Shown: positions 1-8,446, counted from the first letter of the stretch. The stretch: DNA of 14,418 nucleotides from JABDOU01 sp041609995 (GCA_041609995.1 JBFIPU010000072.1:1-14418), one strand, 5' to 3'. The notes: generated from the letters alone by a model not told the origin. Program-made: numbers and translations.

Positions 1-401
1 CGATCAACCGGTCGGTCAATCGGTCGGTCAACCAGTCGGTCAACTGGCCGCTGGTGGTCATGGGCCCGGTCGGTGGGCCGATCATGGCAGGCGAGCCAGA
101 TGCGCCGGGTGAGGTCGCCTTCATGCAGGAGGAGGCGACAACGGGAGACGGCCCGATCGGTGGGGCGGTCGTGGGGCGCATGGTCGTTGCACGCGTGCCA
201 GATCCGGCGGGTCATCTCGCCCTGGCGGTAGATGCGGCGGCACCGTTCCCACCAGGGTGTTCCCACCGTAGGGCGTTCTTCGGCCCTCGGGGCCATCACC
301 ACCGGGGGCCCGTCGTCGGCCAGCACTGCCGCGTTGGCAACGCCCAGCATGCTCAAGAGCATCGCCGTCACGGCCACCAATCCCATCACCTCTCGTCTCA
401 T
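1..401 (-). CDS. Secreted CX16C-repeat protein, 5' part only (runs off left edge)
   Basis: I do not recognise a family. Reading from the ATG at 401 gives 133 open codons with no stop before the window edge. A good Shine-Dalgarno (GGAGAGG) lies four bases upstream. Residues 1-28 form a signal peptide: MRRE, a hydrophobic core, then an Ala-rich end with possible cleavage after ANA or VLA, so the product is probably exported. After a Pro/Glu-rich linker come two related units, each Cys, 16 residues, Cys: CRRIYRQGEMTRRIWHAC and CRLLLHEGDLTRRIWLAC. They share an E-G-(D/E)-(M/L)-T-R-R-I-W core, and each is followed by a His/Asp stretch with DRPTDRA. The visible end is a four-residue repeat (VDRL, VDRP, IDRP, VD). 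The paired cysteines could form one disulphide per unit (inference). The start lies 69 nt downstream of alkD on the same strand; the SD suggests its own translation. The function is unknown and the C-terminus is not in the window. Confidence 0.7.
   Translation of the reverse strand, partial: MRREVMGLVAVTAMLLSMLGVANAAVLADDGPPVVMAPRAEERPTVGTPWWERCRRIYRQGEMTRRIWHACNDHAPHDRPTDRAVSRCRLLLHEGDLTRRIWLACHDRPTDRAHDHQRPVDRLVDRPIDRPVD
4..51. repeat. Four tandem 12-nt units within the secreted-protein gene
   Basis: The plus strand reads tcaaccggtcgg, tcaatcggtcgg, tcaaccagtcgg, tcaactggccgc. On the minus strand this encodes the four-residue repeat (V/I)-D-R-(L/P). The array may continue to the left of the window. 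The period is a multiple of three, so changes in copy number would keep the reading frame. Confidence 0.75.
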
Positions 402-442
402 GTCCTCTCCTATTGTCGGTCTACCCAAGAGACGACGGTGAA

Positions 443-471
443 CGCCCGGATTCGACGGCGGGCGATTTTTT
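443..471 (+). terminator. Terminator-like hairpin plus T-run, plus-strand orientation
   Basis: A 6-bp stem, CGCCCG (443-448) with CGGGCG (459-464), has a 10-nt loop and is followed by A and six Ts (466-471). This is a rho-independent terminator shape for plus-strand transcription, but the genes on both sides are on the minus strand. For alkD it would sit just after the stop with the A-run on the wrong side. It may stop antisense transcripts entering alkD, or be chance. Confidence 0.35.
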
Positions 472-1142
472 CAGAGGTGCTTGGCGGCCTCGCGCCGGGA
501 GAGCCCGCTCAGCTCATCACCCATTTCAGCCAGAAACGCCCGGACTGACTCCGGGTCTACTCGGGCGTGTTGGCGGAGGGCCCAGCCGATGGCCTTGCGG
601 ATGAAAAACTCCGTCTCGGGCGCCTGTTGCCGGCAGTATCGAAAGAGCCGCTCGGTGTCGGTTTCGCCTTTGTGCTTGAGCTGGCCGATGATGGCCGCTC
701 GGCGGACCCAGAGGTCCTCGTCCTCGATCCATTGGTCCATCACGGGGCTCACGACCGACCGGTGCTCGAGCCAGACGGCCCCGACCAGGTTGATGGCTAC
801 GTCGTCCACCAGATCCCACCAGGCCCCATCGCGGATGAGGAACTCATACAGATCGAGCATCTCAGGTGTCTGGAACTCCGAGAACGCCCTGGCGTAGTGG
901 ATGGCGGCGTAGCGGTCCTCGCGGTGCGGAAGCGCCCACAGCTCCCGCACCCGTGAGCGGTACTCATCGGCACCGGATGGCGGAAAGGTCTTCACCATGG
1001 AGCGCAAAACCGGTGTCTGCTGGGGCTTCTTGATGCCCCAGCACGGCATGTCGGTCTTCATGTAGGCAGCCATCCGGGTGGCGTCGTCAGGGTTGGCAAG
1101 CTCGGCGAACCGGGACGTGATGAACCTCGCCAATTCGGCCAT
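471..1142 (-). CDS. alkD: DNA alkylation repeat glycosylase, AlkD family
   Basis: A 223-residue protein of the ALK/HEAT-repeat DNA glycosylase family, which removes 3- and 7-alkylated purines, especially positively charged adducts, without flipping the base. Residues known to matter in Bacillus cereus AlkD (W109, D113, R148, W187) are matched here at the same numbers: W108-W109-D110-L-V-D-D113 in GAWWDLVDD, R148 in LWVRRAA, and W187 in IGWALRQ. Repeated helical pairs fill residues 60-220. The length fits the family (B. cereus AlkD is about 237 aa). The start at 1142 is chosen because the longer frame reads antisense-like Arg-rich residues through ndk, and because the ATG overlaps the ndk stop by one base (TGATG), typical of translational coupling. 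It is therefore the last gene of the valS-folC-ndk-alkD operon. The family assignment is firm; the exact substrate range is inferred. Confidence 0.9.
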   Translation of the reverse strand: MAELARFITSRFAELANPDDATRMAAYMKTDMPCWGIKKPQQTPVLRSMVKTFPPSGADEYRSRVRELWALPHREDRYAAIHYARAFSEFQTPEMLDLYEFLIRDGAWWDLVDDVAINLVGAVWLEHRSVVSPVMDQWIEDEDLWVRRAAIIGQLKHKGETDTERLFRYCRQQAPETEFFIRKAIGWALRQHARVDPESVRAFLAEMGDELSGLSRREAAKHL

Positions 1143-1540
1143 CAGCCGAAGAAAAGGCCCAGCTCCCGCTCCGCCGACTCGGGCCCGTCGGATCCGTGGA
1201 CGATGTTCTCGCCGATCTCGATTGCGAAGTCCCCCCGGATGGTGCCCGGCCCCGCCTCGAGAGGATTGGTGGCGCCCATCATTTGGCGAGCTGCGTCGAT
1301 GGCCGACGCACCCGACCATTCCATGGCGACCACCCGGCCCGACGTGATGAAGTCGACGAGGTCACCAAAGAACGGCCGTTCCCTGTGCTCCCCGTAATGC
1401 CGCTCGGCCAGATCACGCGAGATGTCCATCATCTTCATCTTCTCGAGCTTGAGGCCTTTGCCCTCGAGCCGGGCGATAACGGTTCCCACGAGCCCCTTCT
1501 TCACGCCGTCGGGCTTGACCATTACAAAAGTGTGTTCCAC
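1142..1540 (-). CDS. ndk: Nucleoside diphosphate kinase
   Basis: This enzyme moves the gamma-phosphate from ATP to nucleoside diphosphates through a phosphohistidine, balancing NTP and dNTP pools in the cytoplasm. The 132-residue product is family length. It has the N-terminal VMVKPDGV strand-loop (K9), the ATNPLEAGPGTIRGDFA nucleotide-binding segment (T91-A106), and the active-site motif NIVHGSD with catalytic His115. The start is a GTG at 1540. No ATG lies in frame after the folC stop before the conserved EHTFVMVKPD, and the GTG is 10 nt past the folC stop. The SD is weak, which fits translation coupled to folC. The 3' end overlaps alkD by one base. The valS-folC-ndk neighbourhood is conserved in actinobacteria. 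Confidence 0.95.
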   Translation of the reverse strand: MEHTFVMVKPDGVKKGLVGTVIARLEGKGLKLEKMKMMDISRDLAERHYGEHRERPFFGDLVDFITSGRVVAMEWSGASAIDAARQMMGATNPLEAGPGTIRGDFAIEIGENIVHGSDGPESAERELGLFFG

Positions 1541-1550
1541 GCTCAGTCCA

Positions 1551-2900
1551 TTATTCGGAATCGGGCGGGATGATAGCTTCGAACGGATAGGGGCTGTTGG
1601 TCGGGGAGTTCTCGATGCCGAGCAGCGCGGCCCGTGCCTCGCCGGCGACGAAGACCGAGCCGACCACCAGCACCGCTCCCTCGAATCCGGCACGGGAAGC
1701 AGCCCGTTCCAGACCATCGGCGACAGAATCGGCCGCCTCCACCGAGCCATTGATGTGATCCCGGGCGAGCTCGGCCAACGTGCCGGCTTCCATAGCTCGC
1801 GGATGGGCGGCCGCCACTGCGGTGAAACTGTCCGCGACCGCTCCCAGAATGTCCACGATGCCCTCGGGATCCTTGCCCAGCGAGGCGCCCATGACGATGT
1901 GCCAGCGCAGCGGAGGGAACTCGGCGTCGAGGGCGACGAGCAACTCCGAGGCTGCCTTGGGAGTGTGGGCGACGTCGACCACGACCAGCGGCTGGTGGGC
2001 CAGCACCTCGATCCGGCCCGGGTTCGACACCTGCGCCAGCCCGGCCCGGGCGGCCTCGACGTCCAACGGCTGATCGAACAGCGATTCGAGCGCCGCCACC
2101 GCCACCGCCAGGTTGTGCATCTGGATTCTGCCGTGCGTGGGTAACAGGAGCTCGGTGTACGTATCGTACAGCCCCCGGATGTCACATAACCAGCCGCCGA
2201 CCGCCGGCGTGGCCTCGACGATGCCAAAATCGCGGTCGAAGGTGTACCAGGGAACGCCGAACTCCGTCGACACCGCCCGAGCCACCTCCAATGCGTCCGG
2301 GTGCAGGTCGCCGGTCACGAGCGTGCTGTCCGGCTTGGTGATGGCGAGTTTCTCCCCGGCGATGGCCTTGATGGTTGTGCCCAGCCGCTCAGTGTGCTCC
2401 AGCTCGATGCCGGTGACGACGGCCACCTCGGATGCCACCACGTTGGTTGCATCCAGGCGCCCTCCCAGCCCTACCTCGACCACGGCCAGATCCACGCCCC
2501 GGTCGGCGAACCAGGCAAGCGCCACCGCCGTCATGAACTCGAAGTACGTGAGGAGGTCGCGACCCTGCTGCTCCCAGATGTCCTCGAAGACCTTGACGTC
2601 CTCCACTGCCTGCGCGAACTCGTCGGGCGAAGCCGAGACACCGTTGTATTGGAGCCGTTCCTCGATTCGGTGGAGGTGAGGAGAGGTATAGGTGGCCACC
2701 GACATCCCGTGGGCGGACGCCAGCCCGGCGACGAGGCCGACCGTCGACGTCTTCCCGTTGGAACCGGCGACGTGGATCACCGAATAGGCGTGATGGGGAT
2801 CACCCATCAGCTCCAGCAGCCCGGCAATTCGCTCCAACCCTGGTTTGAGGCCCCGGTCGGCGTGGGCGTCGACCAGGGCGACAGCGTCGTCGTAGTCCAT
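1551..2900 (-). CDS. folC: Folylpolyglutamate synthase / dihydrofolate synthase
   Basis: A 449-residue Mur-ligase-fold ATP-dependent ligase. It adds glutamate to dihydropteroate and/or extends the polyglutamate tail of folates. Visible motifs in order: HVAGSNGKTS P-loop (G46-S52), TSPHLHRIEER (72-82), the family signature EVGLGGRLDATN (142-153), EHTERLGTTIKAIAGEK (168-184) whose Lys184 is the expected carbamylated lysine, and a C-terminal glutamate-ligase domain (about 290-449). Two positions differ from the usual DHxxxLG and EKAGI consensus (E for D at 168, and EKLAI). I regard these as lineage variation because the rest is intact. The ATG at 2900 is 3 nt past the valS stop, so translation is probably coupled. 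Whether it has one or both activities cannot be told from sequence. Confidence 0.94.
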   Translation of the reverse strand: MDYDDAVALVDAHADRGLKPGLERIAGLLELMGDPHHAYSVIHVAGSNGKTSTVGLVAGLASAHGMSVATYTSPHLHRIEERLQYNGVSASPDEFAQAVEDVKVFEDIWEQQGRDLLTYFEFMTAVALAWFADRGVDLAVVEVGLGGRLDATNVVASEVAVVTGIELEHTERLGTTIKAIAGEKLAITKPDSTLVTGDLHPDALEVARAVSTEFGVPWYTFDRDFGIVEATPAVGGWLCDIRGLYDTYTELLLPTHGRIQMHNLAVAVAALESLFDQPLDVEAARAGLAQVSNPGRIEVLAHQPLVVVDVAHTPKAASELLVALDAEFPPLRWHIVMGASLGKDPEGIVDILGAVADSFTAVAAAHPRAMEAGTLAELARDHINGSVEAADSVADGLERAASRAGFEGAVLVVGSVFVAGEARAALLGIENSPTNSPYPFEAIIPPDSE

Positions 2901-2903
2901 GGG

Positions 2904-5492
2904 CTAGCCGCTCAAGTCGGCGAGCTGGGCCCGGAGCGAATCGAGGATCGCCTGGGCCTCGGTGAGCTTGAACCGTTCCTTGTCGACCACGGCGGCCGGC
3001 GCCTTCTCGAGATAGGAGGGGTTGTCGAGTTTGGCCGCCGCCTTTTGCACCGTCACCTGCTCCTCGTCGATCCGTTTCTGCAGCCGCGCCCGTTCCGCCT
3101 CCAGGTCGATGACTCCCTCCAACGGCAAGTAGGCGGTCACCGAACCCGCCACGATCCGGGTCGATTCCGGTGGCCGCGTCTCCGAATACGACGCTCGGGC
3201 CGCCGCCAGCGACTGCAGCTGGCGATCCCACCAAGGCTCGACCAGCGCCTCCGGATCCGAGATGACCACATCCAACAGCTCCCGCGGGCTCAATCCGTGG
3301 GTGGAGCGGAATTGCCGGATACCGGACACAACGTCCTGGAAAGCCGGCATCGAAAGCGGGCCCTCGATGGCGGGCACACTGGGCCAGGAACTGGCCGCGA
3401 TGAACCCATCCCCGACCAGCTCGCCCCAAAGCTCCTCGGTGACGAACGGGATCGCCGGATGGAAGAGCTTGAGCAGATCCCGCACGACCACCCCGAGCGT
3501 GGCAGTCACCTCCTCGCCTTCCGGCCCGTCGTCCAGCGCCTTGGACAATTCGATGTACCAGTCGAACACCTCGGACCAGGCGAAGTTGTATAGCTGGGAG
3601 AACGCATCGGACAGGCGGAAGGCCTCGTAGAGCTCGTCGAAGCGGCCGGACACCGCCGACAGCCGGGACAGGATCCACGCCGATTCCGGAGAGGGATCCG
3701 ACGGGTAGCCGCCCTCGGCCGGAACCGCCTTGCTCCCCGTGCGGCTGGTCACATAGCGCACCGCGTTCCACAGCTTGTTGCCGAACTTGCGGGCGCCCTC
3801 GACCCAGTCCAGGGCGAACGGGACGTCCTGGCCGGGACCGGCCGCCTGCAACAGGGCCAGCCGGAGCGGGTCGGCGCCGTGGGTGTCGATCACCTCCAGC
3901 GGATCGATGGTGTTGCCTCGCGACTTCGACATCTTGTTGTGATGCTCATCGCGAACCATCCCATGGATCACGATCTTGCGGAACGGGACGTCGGGGAGGA
4001 AGTGGACGCCCATCTTGAGCATTCGGGCCACCCAGAAGCTGATGATGTCATATCCGGTGACGAGCACGCTCGTCGGATAGAAACGGTCGAGGTCGTCTGT
4101 CTCGTCAGGCCACCCGAGCGTGGAGAAGGGCCACAACGCCGACGAGAACCAGGTGTCGAGCACATCCTCGTCCTGAACCAGGTCGTTGCTGCCACAGGCG
4201 GGACAGATCGCCGGATCGTCTTCCGACACCACCACCTCTCCGCAGCTGCAATACCAGGCGGGGATACGGTGACCCCACCAGAGCTGACGGCTGATGCACC
4301 AATCCCGCAAGTTCTCCATCCACCGGAAATAGGTGTTCTCCCAGCCAGACGGTACAAACTCCGCCTGGCCGCTCTCGACCACCTCCAGCGCCGGGCCCAC
4401 CAACGGCTCGACCTCCACGAACCACTGTTGGGACAGCACCGGTTCGACCACGGTGTCGCAGCGCTGGCAATGCCCCACTGCGTGTTCCCGCGCCTCGACG
4501 TGGTCGACGAAGCCTTCCGACTCCAAGCGCTCCCTCACGGCCCGCCGGGCGTCGAACCGGTCCATGCCGGCAAAGTCGCCCCCGTTCTCGTTGATCCGGC
4601 CTTCGTGATCCATGATCACGATCGGCTCGACCCCGGCCCGGTTGCCGATCTCGAAGTCGAGCGGGTCGTGGGCAGGCGTCACCTTGACGGCCCCGGTCCC
4701 GAAGCCGGGGTCCACGCCCTCGTCCGCGACGATCGGAATCTCCCGGTTCATGATCGGGAGCGTGACGTTTTTTCCCACCATGTCGCGATATCGCTCATCG
4801 TCCGGGTGGACCGCCACGGCGGTGTCGCCCAGCATCGTCTCAACCCGGGTGGTGGCGACCAGCACATGGCCGGTTCCATCCGTCAGCGGATACCGCAGGT
4901 AAGCCAACTCACCCGGAGTGTCGATGTGGTTGACCTCGAGGTCGCTGAGGGCCGTGTGGTCCTGGGGGCACCAGTTGATGATCCGGTGGCCCCGGTAGAT
5001 GATTCCTTCGTCATAGAGGTGCACAAACACTTTGCGAACTGCAGCCGAGAGTCCCTCGTCCATCGTGAAGCGCTCGCGGCTCCAATCCACCGAGTCGCCC
5101 AACAGCCGCATCTGCTCGGTGATCTTGCCGCCCGACGATGCCTTCCACTGCCACACCTGCTCGACGAACCGTTCCCGTCCCAAATCGTGACGGGTCATGC
5201 CTTCGTCGGCCAGCTGCTTTTCCACCACCACCTGGGTGGCGATCCCGGCGTGATCCATGCCAGGGAGCCAGAGGACGGCATCTCCCATCATCCGGCGCCG
5301 CCGGGCGATGGCGTCTTGGATCGTGTGGTCCAGAGCATGGCCGAGGTGGAGCACGCCGGTCACGTTGGGCGGGGGAATCACAATCGAAAACGGCTCACCT
5401 TCCGGGTTGGCCTCAGGCCGAAAAATCCCGGCACGGTCCCAACGGTCATACCAGCCCGATTCGACGGACGCAGGGTTGTAAGTCGGCTCCAT
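2904..5492 (-). CDS. valS: Valine--tRNA ligase
   Basis: An 862-residue class I aminoacyl-tRNA synthetase that charges tRNA-Val. It has the HIGH-type motif HLGH (49-52) after PPPNVTG, the CP1 editing domain with TTRVETMLGDTAVAVHP (214-230) and GTGAVKVTPAHDPLDFE (265-281), which marks ValS rather than IleS or LeuS, and a zinc-type cysteine set (C415, C417, C430, C433). After these come DTWFSSALWPF, the catalytic loop NKMSKSRGN with K520-S524, an anticodon-binding helical domain, and the C-terminal coiled-coil tRNA-binding arm (about 795-862) diagnostic of ValS. The ATG at 5492 gives the usual N-terminus (YNPASVESGWYDRW). There is no clear SD, and a TAACCT box 10 nt upstream suggests a very short leader. 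First gene of the valS-folC-ndk-alkD operon. Confidence 0.97.
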   Translation of the reverse strand: MEPTYNPASVESGWYDRWDRAGIFRPEANPEGEPFSIVIPPPNVTGVLHLGHALDHTIQDAIARRRRMMGDAVLWLPGMDHAGIATQVVVEKQLADEGMTRHDLGRERFVEQVWQWKASSGGKITEQMRLLGDSVDWSRERFTMDEGLSAAVRKVFVHLYDEGIIYRGHRIINWCPQDHTALSDLEVNHIDTPGELAYLRYPLTDGTGHVLVATTRVETMLGDTAVAVHPDDERYRDMVGKNVTLPIMNREIPIVADEGVDPGFGTGAVKVTPAHDPLDFEIGNRAGVEPIVIMDHEGRINENGGDFAGMDRFDARRAVRERLESEGFVDHVEAREHAVGHCQRCDTVVEPVLSQQWFVEVEPLVGPALEVVESGQAEFVPSGWENTYFRWMENLRDWCISRQLWWGHRIPAWYCSCGEVVVSEDDPAICPACGSNDLVQDEDVLDTWFSSALWPFSTLGWPDETDDLDRFYPTSVLVTGYDIISFWVARMLKMGVHFLPDVPFRKIVIHGMVRDEHHNKMSKSRGNTIDPLEVIDTHGADPLRLALLQAAGPGQDVPFALDWVEGARKFGNKLWNAVRYVTSRTGSKAVPAEGGYPSDPSPESAWILSRLSAVSGRFDELYEAFRLSDAFSQLYNFAWSEVFDWYIELSKALDDGPEGEEVTATLGVVVRDLLKLFHPAIPFVTEELWGELVGDGFIAASSWPSVPAIEGPLSMPAFQDVVSGIRQFRSTHGLSPRELLDVVISDPEALVEPWWDRQLQSLAAARASYSETRPPESTRIVAGSVTAYLPLEGVIDLEAERARLQKRIDEEQVTVQKAAAKLDNPSYLEKAPAAVVDKERFKLTEAQAILDSLRAQLADLSG

Positions 5493-5502
5493 GAGGTCAG
5501 AG

Positions 5503-5508
5503 AGGTTA
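5503..5508 (-). promoter_or_regulatory. Possible -10 box of valS
   Basis: TAACCT on the minus strand lies 10 nt before the valS ATG. A start about 7 nt downstream of the box would leave a 3-4 nt leader. No TTGACA-like -35 is visible at 16-18 nt. The lack of an SD before valS supports a near-leaderless start, but the call rests on a short motif. Confidence 0.3.
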
Positions 5509-5539
5509 CCGGCGGATCTGGCCGGGCCGATCGGATCGA

Positions 5540-5588
5540 CGCGTTGAAGAACGCGGCTGTCCCCGGGTTGCGGCCGGCAGGAACCTGC
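5540..5588. other. Hairpins in the divergent valS / META-lipoprotein region
   Basis: Two inverted repeats lie between the divergent genes. CGCGTT-GAAG-AACGCG (5540-5555) has a perfect 6-bp stem with a tetraloop. GCAGG-AA-CCTGC (5577-5588) has a 5-bp stem. Seen from valS they lie 48-96 nt before its ATG. They could be operators or structure in a longer valS leader. I see no T-box consensus. Confidence 0.3.
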
Positions 5589-5638
5589 GGCTACTCAGGA
5601 CCCATCTAACCGGCATGGAAACCACCGTTCACCTTCAG

Positions 5639-6499
5639 ATGAAAAGAATCACCCTCCTGGTGATCGCACTCGTGGCGATGACCGCCTGCGGCGGCGGCGA
5701 TCCGGCTCCGGGGGCTGGGGGAGAAGACCCGCCGGTCGCCGGCAGCACCACCGGATCCCTGGCCGGCCGTGAATTCTGGTCGACGTCAATCGCAGAGAAC
5801 GGCCAACCCAAAGACCTGGTGGAGGGCACCCGCATCCGCTTGAGATTCGACGACGGCAACCTCGGAGCCACCGCCGGCTGCAACTCGATGGGAGGGGCAT
5901 ACTCGCTCGACGGGCAAGCAACGGCCGGCGCTCCGCTTCTCGTGTCCGGGTTGGGCGGAACCGACATGGGGTGCGAGCAGATTCGCCACGAACAGGACGA
6001 CTGGTTGACTGCGTTTCTCTTGTCGTCGCCCGAGTTGCGCCTGGACGGCGATCAGCTGATCCTGGCCAACGACACCACCACGATCGAGCTGCTCGATCGA
6101 GAGATCGCCGATCCAGATCGGCGCCTCGACGGCACCGAATGGGTCGTCACCGGCTTTGTGGACGGGGATACGGCCACGAATATCTCGGTACCCACGCCGG
6201 CAACGATGACCTTCGATGCGGCGAACAACCTGGTGTCCGGGACCGATGGGTGCAACGATTACGCCGGACCTGTCGAGATCGCCGACGGCAGCATCGGGGG
6301 TCCGGTAGAAGGCGATGGCGAGATGCAATTCGGGCCGATCGAGGGAGAGCAAGAGTTGTGTGAGGGCTACGAGCAGTACCAACCGCGATTCCATGCCGTG
6401 TTCGAGTCCGGCCAGGCCAGCTACGTCATCGAAGGACCAAACCTGACGATCACCACCCGGGAGGGTTCCGGCCTGACGCTGAGGGCAGCAGACGCCTAG
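5639..6499 (+). CDS. Lipoprotein with two tandem META (HslJ-like) domains
   Basis: A 286-residue exported lipoprotein. MKRITLLVIALVAMTAC has the N-terminal KR, hydrophobic core and lipobox (MTA-C17), then a flexible Gly/Pro-rich linker (18-40), so it should be anchored to the outer face of the membrane. Two META-type domains follow: about 41-155 (LAGREFWSTS, GATAGCNSMGGAYSLDG, LGGTDMGCE, DDWLTAFL, LDGDQLIL) and about 163-283 (LDGTEWVVTG, VSGTDGCNDYAG, CEGYEQYQPRF, IEGPNLTI). Each has the GCN turn and a second Cys (C81/C112 and C205/C241) that could form a disulphide. META domains occur in E. coli heat-shock protein HslJ and in secreted proteins; a biochemical role is not established, so none is assigned. 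An upstream in-frame ATG at 5615 is possible, but its acidic start (METTVHLQ) makes a poorer signal peptide. Neither start has a strong SD. A strong terminator follows the stop. Confidence 0.85.
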   Translation: MKRITLLVIALVAMTACGGGDPAPGAGGEDPPVAGSTTGSLAGREFWSTSIAENGQPKDLVEGTRIRLRFDDGNLGATAGCNSMGGAYSLDGQATAGAPLLVSGLGGTDMGCEQIRHEQDDWLTAFLLSSPELRLDGDQLILANDTTTIELLDREIADPDRRLDGTEWVVTGFVDGDTATNISVPTPATMTFDAANNLVSGTDGCNDYAGPVEIADGSIGGPVEGDGEMQFGPIEGEQELCEGYEQYQPRFHAVFESGQASYVIEGPNLTITTREGSGLTLRAADA

Positions 6500-6524
6500 G
6501 CCTCGACCGGCTCGCCAACCCATG

Positions 6525-6553
6525 AAAAAGGCACCCCGTCGGGGTGCCTTTTT
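6525..6553. terminator. Strong bidirectional rho-independent terminator
   Basis: A perfect 13-bp inverted repeat, AAAAAGGCACCCC (6525-6537) and GGGGTGCCTTTTT (6541-6553), has a 3-nt loop. The GC stem plus U-tract ends the META lipoprotein transcript 26 nt after its stop. The symmetry lets it work on the other strand as well. Confidence 0.9.
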
Positions 6554-6699
6554 CGCCCGCTATATGAGAGGAGGTAGTAGTTTCCCGCTACTGATCTCTA
6601 CACCACTCAACGTACCGGGCAACGGCGGGCCGGTGTCCCCCCGTAGTCGTCAAAGGTCGCAATGCCATGATGACTAGTCACGAAGGCCGCCCGGACCGA

Positions 6700-6705
6700 T
6701 AGAGT
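6700..6705 (+). promoter_or_regulatory. -10 box of a leaderless thioesterase transcript
   Basis: TAGAGT (TANNNT type) ends exactly 6 nt before the ATG, so transcription would begin at the A of the start codon. No SD precedes the gene, which agrees. The preceding terminator means the gene needs its own promoter. No convincing -35 is visible. Confidence 0.45.
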
Positions 6706-6711
6706 CGCCGG

Positions 6712-7119
6712 ATGCACGCCGTTGACATCAACGTCCGGTTCTACGAACTCGACCCGTACCGCCATGTCAACCACAGCGCATACATCCAGTACTTCGAGAC
6801 CGCCCGCATCCAGCTGCTGGAAGACATCGGGCTCGGATTGATCCGTCTGGAGGACATGGGCTTTCGGATCGTGGTCACCTCCATCACCACCCGTTTCCTC
6901 AAATCGGCTGAAATGGGAGATCGATTGACGGTGGAGACGTGGGTCGAGGAGATGAAACGAGCAACCGCCACCTGGGGCCAGCGGATCCGCAAGAACGGGG
7001 TCGACTACGCAACCCAAACCGTCGGAGCCGCCATTCTCGACATGACGGGACGACCCACGCGTTGGCTCCCCGAATTCGAGAAGGCGATGGCACCCTTCAT
7101 GCTCGAAGGCGACGGTTGA
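6712..7119 (+). CDS. Acyl-CoA thioesterase, 4HBT hot-dog fold (YbgC/FadM type)
   Basis: A 135-residue single hot-dog domain that should hydrolyse an acyl-CoA thioester in the cytoplasm. The diagnostic N-terminal segment is FYELDPYRHVNHSAYIQYFE: catalytic-type Asp14, the HVN turn (18-20), then the long helix YIQYFETARIQLL. The next strands (IVVTSITTRFLKSAEMGDRLTVETWVEE) and the late strand (VDYATQTVGAAILD) match the family, and the length is normal. The ATG at 6712 is the natural start. The substrate cannot be read from sequence; 4-hydroxybenzoyl-CoA and fatty acyl-CoAs are both known in the family. It lies alone on the plus strand between a terminator and convergent clpX. Confidence 0.88.
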   Translation: MHAVDINVRFYELDPYRHVNHSAYIQYFETARIQLLEDIGLGLIRLEDMGFRIVVTSITTRFLKSAEMGDRLTVETWVEEMKRATATWGQRIRKNGVDYATQTVGAAILDMTGRPTRWLPEFEKAMAPFMLEGDG

Positions 7120-7123
7120 CGAT

Positions 7124-7140
7124 CCGCCGGCGGCCGGCGG
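7124..7140. terminator. GC hairpin between convergent thioesterase and clpX
   Basis: CCGCCGG-CGG-CCGGCGG has a perfect 7-bp stem in the 30-nt gap between the two convergent stops. No U-tract follows on either strand, so it may be a weak or non-canonical terminator or a transcript-end stabiliser. Confidence 0.4.
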
Positions 7141-7149
7141 AAGCCGGGG

Positions 7150-8418
<1,269 letters not shown>

Positions 8419-8446
8419 GTGCGTGCCTACCTCTTGTCAGGACGGT

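Noticed and set aside
54..604. Plus-strand ORFs at the left edge
   Set aside because: They are antisense to the minus-strand secreted-protein gene, which has a signal peptide and SD; the plus frames are His/Arg/Pro-rich and cross into alkD antisense.
1143..1319. N-terminal extension of alkD to 1319
   Set aside because: The extra residues lie over ndk in another frame and look like shadow sequence; the ATG at 1142 matches the AlkD start and overlaps the ndk stop.
3879..5609. Long plus-strand ORF (576 aa) opposite valS
   Set aside because: Fully antisense to an unambiguous ValS; long mirror frames are expected at this GC content.
5493..5638. T-box riboswitch in the valS leader
   Set aside because: I looked on the minus strand for the AGGGUGGNACCGCG-type antiterminator and a specifier stem; only unrelated hairpins are present.
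6563..6673. Small ORF (about 36 codons, MRGGSS...) after the terminator
   Set aside because: No SD, contains an internal SD-like stretch, no hydrophobic or conserved pattern; likely chance.
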